Origin: an uncultured Sulfurovum sp.
Lineage (GTDB): Bacteria > Campylobacterota > Campylobacteria > Campylobacterales > Sulfurovaceae
Reading direction: 5' to 3'
Assembly (NCBI GenBank): GCA_902727935.1
Contig: CACVAX010000038.1
Span: forward strand, 23,393 to 87,392
Length of the DNA: 64,000 nucleotides
Positions 1 through 7,098 of the stretch are shown here, in pieces. The position numbers and the translations under genes are program-made. The notes under the pieces are model-generated. The model did not search any database and had not been told where the DNA came from. It saw nothing but the letters and a program-made list of their open reading frames with translations. Numbering within the stretch: the first letter of the stretch is position 1; every line of letters starts with the position of its first letter.

Positions 1-597
1 AGCATCCTGCATTGTATTAACCATACCTGTTTGAGTTAAATCTTCAATCACACTTGCCCCTGCAAGGCTTAACTCTCCTTGAGATACAGTTGAATTGTTA
101 ATATCGCTCGGATCATTAGGTGTAGTAACATCAGCATCACCATCAGAATCAAAATCTTGAATAATGTTTACTTGGTCTATGTTTAAACCCTTTACTGTAG
201 AACCACCTAAAATTGATGTATAACTTTGTTTTACATTTGAACCTTTAATGGTACTATTTTCTATCGTGTTATCTGTACTTATTGTTAAGTCTGCAGTATC
301 TCCACTTGCTGATGAAACATTAGAGTCTCCACCAACAATAAAAGTGGCTTGGTTTACCGTTGAGCTTTCTTCTATATTAACGGCGTCAATCAAGTTTCCT
401 GTACTTTTACTCTCCAAAGTAACATCTGCAATAATTGAGCTTGTAATCTCTGTTTTTCCTTGATTTACTACAGAATCATCAATATTACTATTTCCTTGAA
501 TCATGTTTGTGTAATTTATAGTTAAATCAGTCACATCAGAGTTTGCAGCAAAAAGAAGAGCCGAAGTTATGATTGAAATTGCAATTGTTTTTTTCAT
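1..597 (-). CDS. Exported repeat protein, partial (C-terminus beyond window)
   Basis: The reading frame is open from ATG at 597 down to base 1 (199 codons seen, no stop), so the gene continues outside the window. The start follows AAAGGAT and opens with MKKTIAISIITSALLFAANS, a typical signal peptide. The mature part is low-complexity and cysteine-free, rich in Asn, Ser, Asp, Thr, Ile and Val. It carries a recurring pattern of the type S-x-V/I-x-Q-G-x-x-x-I (for example VVNQGKTEI, TVSQGELSL), which suggests a beta-solenoid. It is a clear paralogue of the next gene (623-1474), 25 bp away on the same strand. The family is not recognised. A surface or periplasmic structural role is inferred only. 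Confidence 0.75.
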   Translation of the reverse strand, partial: MKKTIAISIITSALLFAANSDVTDLTINYTNMIQGNSNIDDSVVNQGKTEITSSIIADVTLESKSTGNLIDAVNIEESSTVNQATFIVGGDSNVSSASGDTADLTISTDNTIENSTIKGSNVKQSYTSILGGSTVKGLNIDQVNIIQDFDSDGDADVTTPNDPSDINNSTVSQGELSLAGASVIEDLTQTGMVNTMQDA

Positions 598-622
598 TAT
601 TTATCCTTTATGTTTGAATGAA

Positions 623-1474
623 TTAGTTTATGGTGATTTCAGATTGAGAGATTGTAGAGTCTGTTGAGGTCGTCTCATCTATGGTATTTTGTGTAAAACT
701 ATTTAGTGTTGAGACATAAGCGTTATTACTAATATTAATACTGTTTTGATGAATAGACCCACCTACAATATCACTATCTTCTATAAGTTGTATGGCTTTA
801 TCATTAGCACTAGTGTCCCGAACTTGTAAGTCACTTAATTCGCTAGAGTTAACATCAAGTGTTCCTTGAAAAATTTCGGTATCTTCAACTGATGAATTTT
901 TCATTGTACTTTTATATTCAAGAGAAAGGTTATCCGTAATTGCCCCATTATAAAGGTGTATAACTGACTGCTTAATCAATGTACCATTAATGTCTACAGC
1001 AGAAGCATCAATGCTAGTATTATCAATTGTATTGAAAGCATCAAGTTCTGTTCCAGCTGCTAGTGAATCCGTAGCATTGGAGTCACTAATAATAAAACTA
1101 CCTTGTTCAATAGTGTTTTTACCATAAATTGTTCCAACATCTTTAATGATATTTGTAGAGTCTATATCCAAATCTTTTGCCTCAGAATTATCAATTTTTG
1201 TAAATCCTTGATGAATAATGGGTGAATCAGAAGCACTTCCTACAACATCTGTACCTTCAATTATATTTCCAGCAGAGTTTCCTACTTGAGTAATGATAAC
1301 CTCATCAACATCCGAAGCGCCAAGAACTTCAGTTTTTCCTTGATGTACCATAGCATTATCAATACTTGAACCAGCAGTAATTTCACTTGTTTGATTAATA
1401 TTGAGATTATTAACCGTATTTTCTCCCATAAGAAAAGAAGAAACAACTAGCGAGACTAGTATCGTTTTTTTCAT
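623..1474 (-). CDS. Exported beta-repeat protein, paralogue of the preceding gene
   Basis: This gene encodes 283 residues. The start at 1474 (MKKTILVSLVVSSFLMG) is preferred over an in-frame upstream start because AAAGGGG sits 8 bases ahead and the signal peptide then begins properly. After the signal peptide there are about ten loose repeats built on I/V-x-Q/HQG-x-x-x-I (VHQGKTEV, IHQGFTKI, IEQGSFII, IFQGTLDV), with no Cys and no transmembrane segment beyond the leader. This fits a secreted or surface beta-solenoid. The spacing recalls curlin repeats only vaguely, and the curlin Q-x-G-x-x-N core is absent. It probably forms one transcription unit with the downstream paralogue. The function is unknown. 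Confidence 0.75.
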   Translation of the reverse strand: MKKTILVSLVVSSFLMGENTVNNLNINQTSEITAGSSIDNAMVHQGKTEVLGASDVDEVIITQVGNSAGNIIEGTDVVGSASDSPIIHQGFTKIDNSEAKDLDIDSTNIIKDVGTIYGKNTIEQGSFIISDSNATDSLAAGTELDAFNTIDNTSIDASAVDINGTLIKQSVIHLYNGAITDNLSLEYKSTMKNSSVEDTEIFQGTLDVNSSELSDLQVRDTSANDKAIQLIEDSDIVGGSIHQNSINISNNAYVSTLNSFTQNTIDETTSTDSTISQSEITIN

Positions 1475-1499
1475 TATAGACCCCTTTAAATAAGCCAAA

Positions 1500-1534
1500 G
1501 GTATAGTGTGCTATAATCAAAAACACTCTATACC
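1500..1534. promoter_or_regulatory. Inverted repeat upstream of exported repeat protein
   Basis: GGTATAG at 1500-1506 and CTATACC at 1528-1534 are exact inverse copies, with a further GTGT/ACAC pairing inside. The element lies 25-60 bases upstream of the minus-strand start at 1474 and includes a TATACC box on the minus strand. It could be an operator or a 5'-UTR hairpin. Confidence 0.45.
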
Positions 1535-1592
1535 TATTATATTGTGTAGCAAACTGTCCTCGCCAAAGTTTAGTTTGCAAAATCATAAAATC

Positions 1593-1621
1593 ATTACTCC
1601 ATATTTTAATTATGGAGTAAT
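1593..1621. promoter_or_regulatory. Perfect 11-bp inverted repeat
   Basis: ATTACTCCATA at 1593-1603 is exactly complementary to 1611-1621 around a 7-base AT loop. It stands alone in a 526-bp gene-free stretch (1475-2000). No U-run follows on either strand, so a regulator site or RNA structure is more likely than a terminator. Confidence 0.5.
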
Positions 1622-1680
1622 CTACTCCTGTGAAATAACATCCACGTGAAAACATTGTAAAACAAAAAAGTCTTCAAAAA

Positions 1681-1866
1681 GTTAGATTTTTACTTTATTT
1701 TTTAAAAAAAACATTTAATTTTTACTTTTTAATACTATTAAAATCAAACATGTTTTTTTTAAATAAAAATTATTTTTTACTATTTAATATATTTTACTTT
1801 TTTATTTTATTAAAATAATTTTAATTAAATAAATTAATATAATTAGTTAAATTTTTAATTAATTAT
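1681..1866. other. Extremely AT-rich gene-free stretch
   Basis: This is nearly pure A/T with many A- and T-runs, between the divergently transcribed repeat-protein gene and the response-regulator gene. No coding potential is visible. It may be intrinsically curved upstream promoter DNA. Confidence 0.5.
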
Positions 1867-1894
1867 TTTCTTCTAAGATGACTGTTATAGAGTA

Positions 1895-1934
1895 CTTTAC
1901 ACTAACTTTACACCTGTTTGGTCTATTTTTACAC
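1895..1934 (+). promoter_or_regulatory. Tandem direct repeats, probable OmpR-family binding site
   Basis: CTTTACAC occurs at 1895-1902 and again at 1906-1913 (11-bp spacing). TTTTACAC follows at 1927-1934 (21 bp further), and a degenerate copy lies near 1916. Spacing by one helical turn is the usual geometry for OmpR/PhoB-type dimers. The array ends just upstream of the expected -35 of the promoter at 1968. Autoregulation by the adjacent winged-helix protein is an inference. Confidence 0.55.
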
Positions 1935-1967
1935 TAAGACTTAAATAGGGTGTATCTTCTATATGGT

Positions 1968-1973
1968 TATACT
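1968..1973 (+). promoter_or_regulatory. Candidate extended -10 (TATACT)
   Basis: TGGT-TATACT lies 28 bases before the start at 2001 and directly downstream of the direct-repeat array. A TATAAA at about 1978 is an alternative. Confidence 0.4.
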
Positions 1974-2000
1974 TGATTATAAAATGAGAAGGAGTCTAAC

Positions 2001-2675
2001 ATGCAAACTTTAAAACTAAATAAACTGATTTTTTCAGGTCAAAAAAATGAAGTATTAAAACTCAACCCTTATTTTAAAGAGATAATTTATCTTAAAAACA
2101 ATCAAGAAATTCTAACTTTTCCTCTTAATGAACCTAAAATCATCTTTTTAAATTGTGATGAAAAAAATAATACTTGTATTAATATTATTAAAGAAATTCG
2201 TCAAGAAGATAGAAAAAGTATTATCGTTATTACGAGTAAAGAAAAAAATCAAACACTATTTGTCGAAGCCCTTTCACTTCATCTTTCTGGATATTTGCAA
2301 AAACCTTTTAAAAAAGATGACATAGAAGCATTATTAGCGAATATTGTACAAGATTTAGCCCATCTTAGTAATGATAAAAAAATACAACTAAAAGAGGGTT
2401 ACAGCTTTAATATTGAACAACTAACCCTCTTTGATGATAAATATAATATCATCAAGCTAACAAAAAATGAAACCAAACTCATGCAAGTTTTGTCTAATGA
2501 AAAAAACAACTATATCAGGTCTGAAACCATTGAATACAGCATTTGGGAAGAAGCCTCTTTGGAACAAGATTGTAATCAACGCCTAAAACATTTAATCTAC
2601 TGCTTAAGAAAAAAATTACCTAAAGGCAATCTCATTAATGCTTACAACTTAGGTTATAAATTTATAAGCTATTAA
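2001..2675 (+). CDS. Orphan OmpR-type regulator with degenerate receiver
   Basis: This gene encodes 224 residues, with AAGGAG 7 bases before the ATG. Residues 5-120 have the shape of a receiver domain. The paired acidic residues after strand 1 are missing, and the phosphoacceptor position after strand 3 (FLNCD) is Asn51. The switch Thr78/Ser79 and Lys101-Pro102 (LQKPF) remain. Residues 145-224 form an OmpR/PhoB winged-helix domain (LTKNETKLMQVL ... RLKHLIYCLRKKL ... NLGYKF). No kinase is adjacent. It is therefore probably controlled without canonical phosphorylation, or phosphorylated at nearby Asp53. Matching repeats lie upstream of this gene (1895-1934) and of the next one (2735-2754). Confidence 0.85.
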   Translation: MQTLKLNKLIFSGQKNEVLKLNPYFKEIIYLKNNQEILTFPLNEPKIIFLNCDEKNNTCINIIKEIRQEDRKSIIVITSKEKNQTLFVEALSLHLSGYLQKPFKKDDIEALLANIVQDLAHLSNDKKIQLKEGYSFNIEQLTLFDDKYNIIKLTKNETKLMQVLSNEKNNYIRSETIEYSIWEEASLEQDCNQRLKHLIYCLRKKLPKGNLINAYNLGYKFISY

Positions 2676-2734
2676 ACTAAACCCAATGCTATATGATTGC
2701 TATTTACAAAAACCTTGTATTTTACAAACTCATC

Positions 2735-2754
2735 TTAGTGAAATGTTAGTGAAA
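2735..2754 (-). promoter_or_regulatory. Paired direct repeats TTAGTGAAA, 11 bp apart
   Basis: TTAGTGAAA occurs at 2735-2743 and 2746-2754. Read on the other strand these are ATTTCACTAA and TTTTCACTAA, one or two bases from TTTACACTAA found at 1896-1905 upstream of the regulator gene. The site lies about 60-80 bases before the likely transcription start of the HTH gene at 2838, a normal activator position. Confidence 0.5.
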
Positions 2755-2802
2755 AAGGATAAAAAAGTTCACTATCTAATGAAATATAATACTAAAAAAG
2801 AC

Positions 2803-2808
2803 TATAAT
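2803..2808 (+). promoter_or_regulatory. Candidate -10 (TATAAT)
   Basis: A perfect TATAAT lies 29 bases before the ATG at 2838, followed by an AGGGAG ribosome-binding site. No obvious -35 is present, as usual for Campylobacterota. Confidence 0.5.
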
Positions 2809-2837
2809 CATTGATACTTTACAAAGGGAGTAGGGCT

Positions 2838-3722
2838 ATGGAGAATTTTGAAAAACTGAATTACATATTGGGCAAACATATGAAAGCAACTGATGTAACC
2901 CTTGCCTTTGGGTTTAAAAGTGAGACCATGCTCTCTAAAATGCGAAATGGTAACAGCAATATTAATCAATTACACATTGATGGTTTAGAAAAATATTTTG
3001 ATATTCCTACTAAACTTTTTAGTTCCCATATCCGTACTAAAACACAAGTTGATGCCCTTATTAAAAGCCATCGATTAGAGAAAAAAAAAGCACTGATAAG
3101 AGAGAACCATCAAAAAAATACCCTAGTTCAGCTCGAAGAAGAAGGACTAATACCCCATGGTATATTTGACAATCATAATGAAGAAGAAGTTGAACGCCTT
3201 ATCAAAAAATATAAAAAAAAGTTAGCTACTTATAGCACTACTCCCCCATATATTAAGCATTCAAAAAAAGTTTTTCAAACTAATGATAAATTATTTAAAA
3301 AACTACAAGGGGTTTGGTATGCCTATTTTTACCCTTCAAATCCCTCTTCTGTTCCAGATGCTATTTGGGAAGTTAAAACGACCATCAATGAAGACTACTC
3401 TGTTATTGACTATTGGGATAATAAAGGTTTCCTGCAATTGGGAAAACAAGAAAGTATGATTATCAAAGAGTCCTATGACAACAATGATTTAACTTTTATT
3501 CGTTTTGCCAATCGTCAAGTGCCTTCACAACATTTTCGTTTTGTCATTGTCTCTAACCAAAACAACACCGACAGAGAAATGATTAACTTTGGGTTTTACT
3601 CTCGCCAACAATACAGTAGCAAAGAAGCAAAAGAAATTTTAGGAGATATTAGCACGGCACAATTAAAGCTAAATCTAGCATTCAATGACCGACTCAACGA
3701 AAGAGCCATTGTTCCAAAATAA
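2838..3722 (+). CDS. HTH regulator with uncharacterised C-terminal domain (paralogue A)
   Basis: This gene encodes 294 residues. The ATG at 2838 is preferred over an upstream TTG because AAAGGGAG lies just ahead of it. Residues 5-60 form a repressor-like helix-turn-helix (VTLAFGFKSETMLSKMRNG). Residues 75-145 form a charged helical linker. The domain from about 155 to 275 starts LQGVWYAYFYPSN, continues through QESMIIKES and MINFGFYSR, and ends near KEILG. The same arrangement recurs in the gene at 6367-7098, with about half of the C-terminal positions identical by eye. Alternating hydrophobics suggest a beta-barrel sensor. It lies 23 bp ahead of a large lipoprotein gene, probably co-transcribed. 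Paralogue B likewise precedes an exported protein. Ligand and targets are unknown. Confidence 0.75.
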   Translation: MENFEKLNYILGKHMKATDVTLAFGFKSETMLSKMRNGNSNINQLHIDGLEKYFDIPTKLFSSHIRTKTQVDALIKSHRLEKKKALIRENHQKNTLVQLEEEGLIPHGIFDNHNEEEVERLIKKYKKKLATYSTTPPYIKHSKKVFQTNDKLFKKLQGVWYAYFYPSNPSSVPDAIWEVKTTINEDYSVIDYWDNKGFLQLGKQESMIIKESYDNNDLTFIRFANRQVPSQHFRFVIVSNQNNTDREMINFGFYSRQQYSSKEAKEILGDISTAQLKLNLAFNDRLNERAIVPK

Positions 3723-3745
3723 ATAATCAAGGATACCCCCCCATT

Positions 3746-5977
3746 ATGCAAAAGACCCTACTTTTTGCCCTTTTACTGCTTTTTTTTAATGCTTGTGGAG
3801 GAGGAGCTAGTCAACATGAACCACGCGAAGAAAAAACCCTCTATTTTGTAGATTCCCCTACCAATGGCATAGACTACCACTGTGGCGAACGTAAAGGCGT
3901 TACCAAAAGCTACACGCAAAATGGTATTACAAAGCATGGACTCTTTAAATGTGTCTATGCCCCCATACATTTTTCGTTGGGTAATTTGTCTTTAGGAAGT
4001 ATTGATAATATTATGAATGGTCAAACCATTCGCCCACAAGATTTAGTGAACTCTTTTAATGGTGATTTTAACAATGAAGAAGTGCTTAAAATAGCCATTC
4101 TTTTACAGTCTTTAGATGATAAAAACAATACTAACTACCTTAATATTTCCCAAAGTACCAAAGATAAAATTACCCTAACAACTTTGGACAACTTAAGCAT
4201 AGAGCAACTAAGCATTGCCCTAACAGAGATGGGTTTTACCCCTATTGCTAAAGAAGATGCCAAAGTACACCTCATCTTAAACTCACCCAATGTCCACAGT
4301 GGCAAACCAACCATAGAGACTTTTGAAGAAGAGATTTCAAATGAACTTACCGTGGGTAATACCATTGGAGAACTTAGCATAAAAAAAGGTGACGGCGAAC
4401 TGCTCTACCCTTTTGTGCTAGAGGGTGAGGGAAAAGAGCATTTTCTACTCAACAACAATGGAAAACTCATCGTCACCCAAAGCTTTAGTACAGCCCAAAC
4501 TTTTGAGCTAAACGTCACCGTTAGTAATCAATATGGTTATACTACAGCACCTCTTACTATTCATGTGAAAAACTCAGGAAAAATTGGAAAAGCACAACTC
4601 GGACGGCTAAAAAATGCAACCGTAAAACTTTTTAAAGTAACAAGTAGTGCTACATTAGAACTGGTCACAACCCAGATTACTAAAAGTATAGGAAGCCTTA
4701 ACCTTTTAGGAAACTTTGACCTGCACACCGAAGAGCTTGAAGACCACAGTTTCTATGTTTATGAAGTCAGCGAAGGGGTCGATGTAGATGCCGATGATAA
4801 TGCTCAAGAAGATGACGCACCAAGCAGTAACCACGGAAAAATACGCCTTATCAGCAAAGGGATTTGGATAAAAAATGCCACCAATAAAATACGCATAACC
4901 CCACTTTCTGAAATGCTCTACACTTACCTAGAGAGAGATGGCTTGACCAACATAGAAAGCAAACTAGACAAATACTCAAAGATACTCTTAAAAAACTCTT
5001 TAGACACAGAGACAAAAATCAATGCTAAAGACATTATGATATTCAACCCCCTCAAAGACAAAGAAGCCCTCTACCCTACACTCACTTACAACAGTACTTA
5101 TAATAATATAAGAGAACAAATAAGACATGGAAACAGCACTTACAAGAACACCATCTTCAATGCCTATATTATAGAGTCTTTTCAAGCCAATGCCATAGAG
5201 ATAGTCGGTTCATCTATCTACACCATTGATATGATAGGAAGTGGTGAGTTTAATATTTATGATTTAGAAACTAAAGAGAAAATAGGTGGAGTGAAGCTTC
5301 CCTATGCTCCTGTAGAAGAAGATACGCATGTACTCTATATCAATTTATTACATAGTGAAGCAAGAGTTTCCAGTTTAACAGATTGGTCACATGAACTTTA
5401 TATAACGGATCAAACAAAGCCCATTTTAGCTGTTGAACCATTCATCAAAGACGTATTAATCACAGGAAACTTTACTAGAACTGCTTTAGGTAAAAGTTCT
5501 ATTTCAAACTTTTTTAGTCAAGAACAGCAAACACATCTCTATAATCTACCAAAAGATTCAAATAAAACTGAAACAATCAAGTTTTTCAATATTGATATAA
5601 ACAATGATTTTTATCAATTTAAATTTAATTCAGAACTCAAAAAAATTGATAGCTTATGGGTTAAAAACGACTATCTTTATGTTGTTGGTGAGAATAAAAT
5701 GCACATCTTTAAAGAGACCAATACAGAAGCGAACCTTAGTACAGTTTACAATGAAACCGTAGTATCAGGAGACATTTTGGGTATAGAAGAGAACATACTT
5801 TATTTACAAAAAGAAAGAAACTTAACACTTTATGATATTAGCTCTCCTAGTAACCCTAAGTTCATAGAGACCATAACTGTTCCTTTTGACTACAAGCTTG
5901 GCATCAAAACCAATGGTAACTATATTACTACTGGTTCTCAAATTTTAGATATAAATGCGTTAAGGGCTTCTAACTAA
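3746..5977 (+). CDS. Large lipoprotein with cadherin-like and LVIVD-like segments
   Basis: This gene encodes 743 residues. The signal ends in a lipobox (FFNAC, Cys17) followed by Gly-Gly-Gly, so it is probably membrane-anchored. Residues about 190-275 resemble a cadherin-type repeat (IGELSIKKGDG ... ENNGK-like turn ... FELNVTVSNQYG). An acidic stretch (DVDADDNAQEDD) could bind calcium. The C-terminal 250 residues contain beta-rich repeats such as LYDISSPSNPKFIETI, typical of LVIVD beta-propeller proteins. AAGGAT lies 11 bases before the ATG. It follows HTH paralogue A by 23 bp and probably belongs to its operon. A role in adhesion or surface binding is inferred. The exact family is not recognised. 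Confidence 0.7.
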   Translation: MQKTLLFALLLLFFNACGGGASQHEPREEKTLYFVDSPTNGIDYHCGERKGVTKSYTQNGITKHGLFKCVYAPIHFSLGNLSLGSIDNIMNGQTIRPQDLVNSFNGDFNNEEVLKIAILLQSLDDKNNTNYLNISQSTKDKITLTTLDNLSIEQLSIALTEMGFTPIAKEDAKVHLILNSPNVHSGKPTIETFEEEISNELTVGNTIGELSIKKGDGELLYPFVLEGEGKEHFLLNNNGKLIVTQSFSTAQTFELNVTVSNQYGYTTAPLTIHVKNSGKIGKAQLGRLKNATVKLFKVTSSATLELVTTQITKSIGSLNLLGNFDLHTEELEDHSFYVYEVSEGVDVDADDNAQEDDAPSSNHGKIRLISKGIWIKNATNKIRITPLSEMLYTYLERDGLTNIESKLDKYSKILLKNSLDTETKINAKDIMIFNPLKDKEALYPTLTYNSTYNNIREQIRHGNSTYKNTIFNAYIIESFQANAIEIVGSSIYTIDMIGSGEFNIYDLETKEKIGGVKLPYAPVEEDTHVLYINLLHSEARVSSLTDWSHELYITDQTKPILAVEPFIKDVLITGNFTRTALGKSSISNFFSQEQQTHLYNLPKDSNKTETIKFFNIDINNDFYQFKFNSELKKIDSLWVKNDYLYVVGENKMHIFKETNTEANLSTVYNETVVSGDILGIEENILYLQKERNLTLYDISSPSNPKFIETITVPFDYKLGIKTNGNYITTGSQILDINALRASN

Positions 5978-5980
5978 CCC

Positions 5981-6175
5981 TTAGTTCTCTTCTAAAATAT
6001 CATTAGAACTATGGCAAAGTCCAAGAAACCTTTCAAGTGGATCACATTGTGTTGAAACTGTAGTAGGATTACTCTTTTTAACAGAAACCTCAGGGTTACC
6101 ACCCACATTTGTTGAAGCTGTTGCCACAGCACCTAATACTAAAACCGTACTCATAAGTTGCATAAATCTTTTCAT
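5981..6175 (-). CDS. Small exported protein with GGNPEV motif
   Basis: This gene encodes 64 residues, with AAAGGAT at the right distance before the ATG. Residues 1-21 are a signal peptide (MKRFMQLMSTVLVLGAVATA). The mature peptide of about 43 residues contains GGNPEV and two cysteines (CDPLERFLGLC) that could form a disulphide. GGNPEV followed by a Cys and an Arg-Phe pair recurs in the lipoprotein at 12712-13197. The gene converges with the 743-aa lipoprotein gene (3-bp gap) and diverges from the HTH gene at 6367. The good leader, ribosome-binding site and motif support a real gene. The function is unknown. Confidence 0.65.
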   Translation of the reverse strand: MKRFMQLMSTVLVLGAVATASTNVGGNPEVSVKKSNPTTVSTQCDPLERFLGLCHSSNDILEEN

Positions 6176-6302
6176 GATTTATCCTTTGTTTTAAAATTTA
6201 TGATTGACTGATTAAGTAATCATGGTGCTAGTTTATTGGTCTGATAGGAAATAGGACAGCACTTTTTAGGGAACATCTTGGGCTGTTTTGGAAAGAAATG
6301 GG

Positions 6303-6329
6303 AAACCCTATTTTATAAAATAGAGGTTT
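6303..6329. promoter_or_regulatory. 27-base near-perfect palindrome, candidate operator
   Basis: CTATTTTATAAAATAG (6308-6323) is a perfect 16-base palindrome. It is extended by AAACC/GGTTT arms (6303-6307 and 6325-6329) with one extra base on the right. It lies 38 bases before the start of HTH paralogue B, between it and the divergent small exported protein. This is where an autoregulatory operator would sit. Confidence 0.5.
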
Positions 6330-6366
6330 TTAGATAGAATCAAAACTAAAAAATAGGAGTTTCAGA

Positions 6367-7098
6367 ATGAGAGATGATACCAACAATGTTTTTTACTATA
6401 ATGAAGAGAAGTTAAGTTTTATTATTGACTACTTGAAGCTTGATGTTAAGGACATAGCTGATGTCTTTGGTACGAAGTCAAACTACATTTCTAAACTCCG
6501 TGACCAAATGCACAACACCTTAAAACCCATGCATCTTCATGCCTTTTCCCATGCTTTTAATGTGCCTTATAGGATTTTTGAGGACAGAAACATTAACTCT
6601 TCGGAGAAAATCAGAGCTGTTTTAGAAGCAAAAGAAGCCTCTGATAACAAAACCATTTTTAAAAAAAATGAGCAACTCATAAAAGACATCCAAGGTGATT
6701 GGTACGCATACTTCTACCCTAGTAATCGTTTTGCCAATGTCTACTGCATCAAAACAACCATTACTAAAAATGCAGAGGTAATAGATGCCAACAACAATGT
6801 AGGTAAACTACTCATTGGTAAAAACCAATCCATGATTGTCAAAGAGGCATTTAACAGTAAAAACCTTATAAGCATCATCTTTGACAACCATCAAGTAGCC
6901 TATAATATGTTTCATTTTTCTCTAGTCTCAAAACGAAATCATGTCAACCGAGAGATGCTAAACTTTGGCTTTTTTTCAAGAAAAGAGATAGAACCCGACC
7001 TTGCCAAAGAGATACTGGGTGAAAAAAAATACCTACAACTAAAAATGCAATGTGATTTTGTGGAAAGGATTAGCGAATATGTTGAGGTTATTGGGTAG
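6367..7098 (+). CDS. HTH regulator with uncharacterised C-terminal domain (paralogue B)
   Basis: This gene encodes 243 residues, with AGGAG 9 bases before the ATG. Residues about 15-70 form a helix-turn-helix (VKDIADVFGTKSNYISKLRD). The C-terminal domain (about 108-225) matches the protein at 2838-3722: IQGDWYAYFYPSN, then KTTI, GKNQSMIVKEAF, MLNFGFFSR and AKEILG. The linker between the two domains is about 50 residues shorter than in paralogue A. Its last 20 bases overlap the start of the TPR-CHAT protease gene, indicating translational coupling. A palindrome at 6303-6329 is a likely autoregulatory site. It presumably senses a signal through the C-terminal domain and controls the protease cluster. 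That role is inferred. Confidence 0.75.
   Translation: MRDDTNNVFYYNEEKLSFIIDYLKLDVKDIADVFGTKSNYISKLRDQMHNTLKPMHLHAFSHAFNVPYRIFEDRNINSSEKIRAVLEAKEASDNKTIFKKNEQLIKDIQGDWYAYFYPSNRFANVYCIKTTITKNAEVIDANNNVGKLLIGKNQSMIVKEAFNSKNLISIIFDNHQVAYNMFHFSLVSKRNHVNREMLNFGFFSRKEIEPDLAKEILGEKKYLQLKMQCDFVERISEYVEVIG

Noticed and set aside
623..1474. Repeat proteins as true curlins (CsgA/CsgB)
   Set aside because: The Q-G spacing is similar, but the defining S-x5-Q-x-G-x-x-N-x-A-x3-Q pattern and csg neighbours are missing.
1410..1655. Minus-strand reading frame across the repeat-protein start and spacer
   Set aside because: It overlaps the start of a better gene in another frame and has no ribosome-binding site or recognisable protein features.
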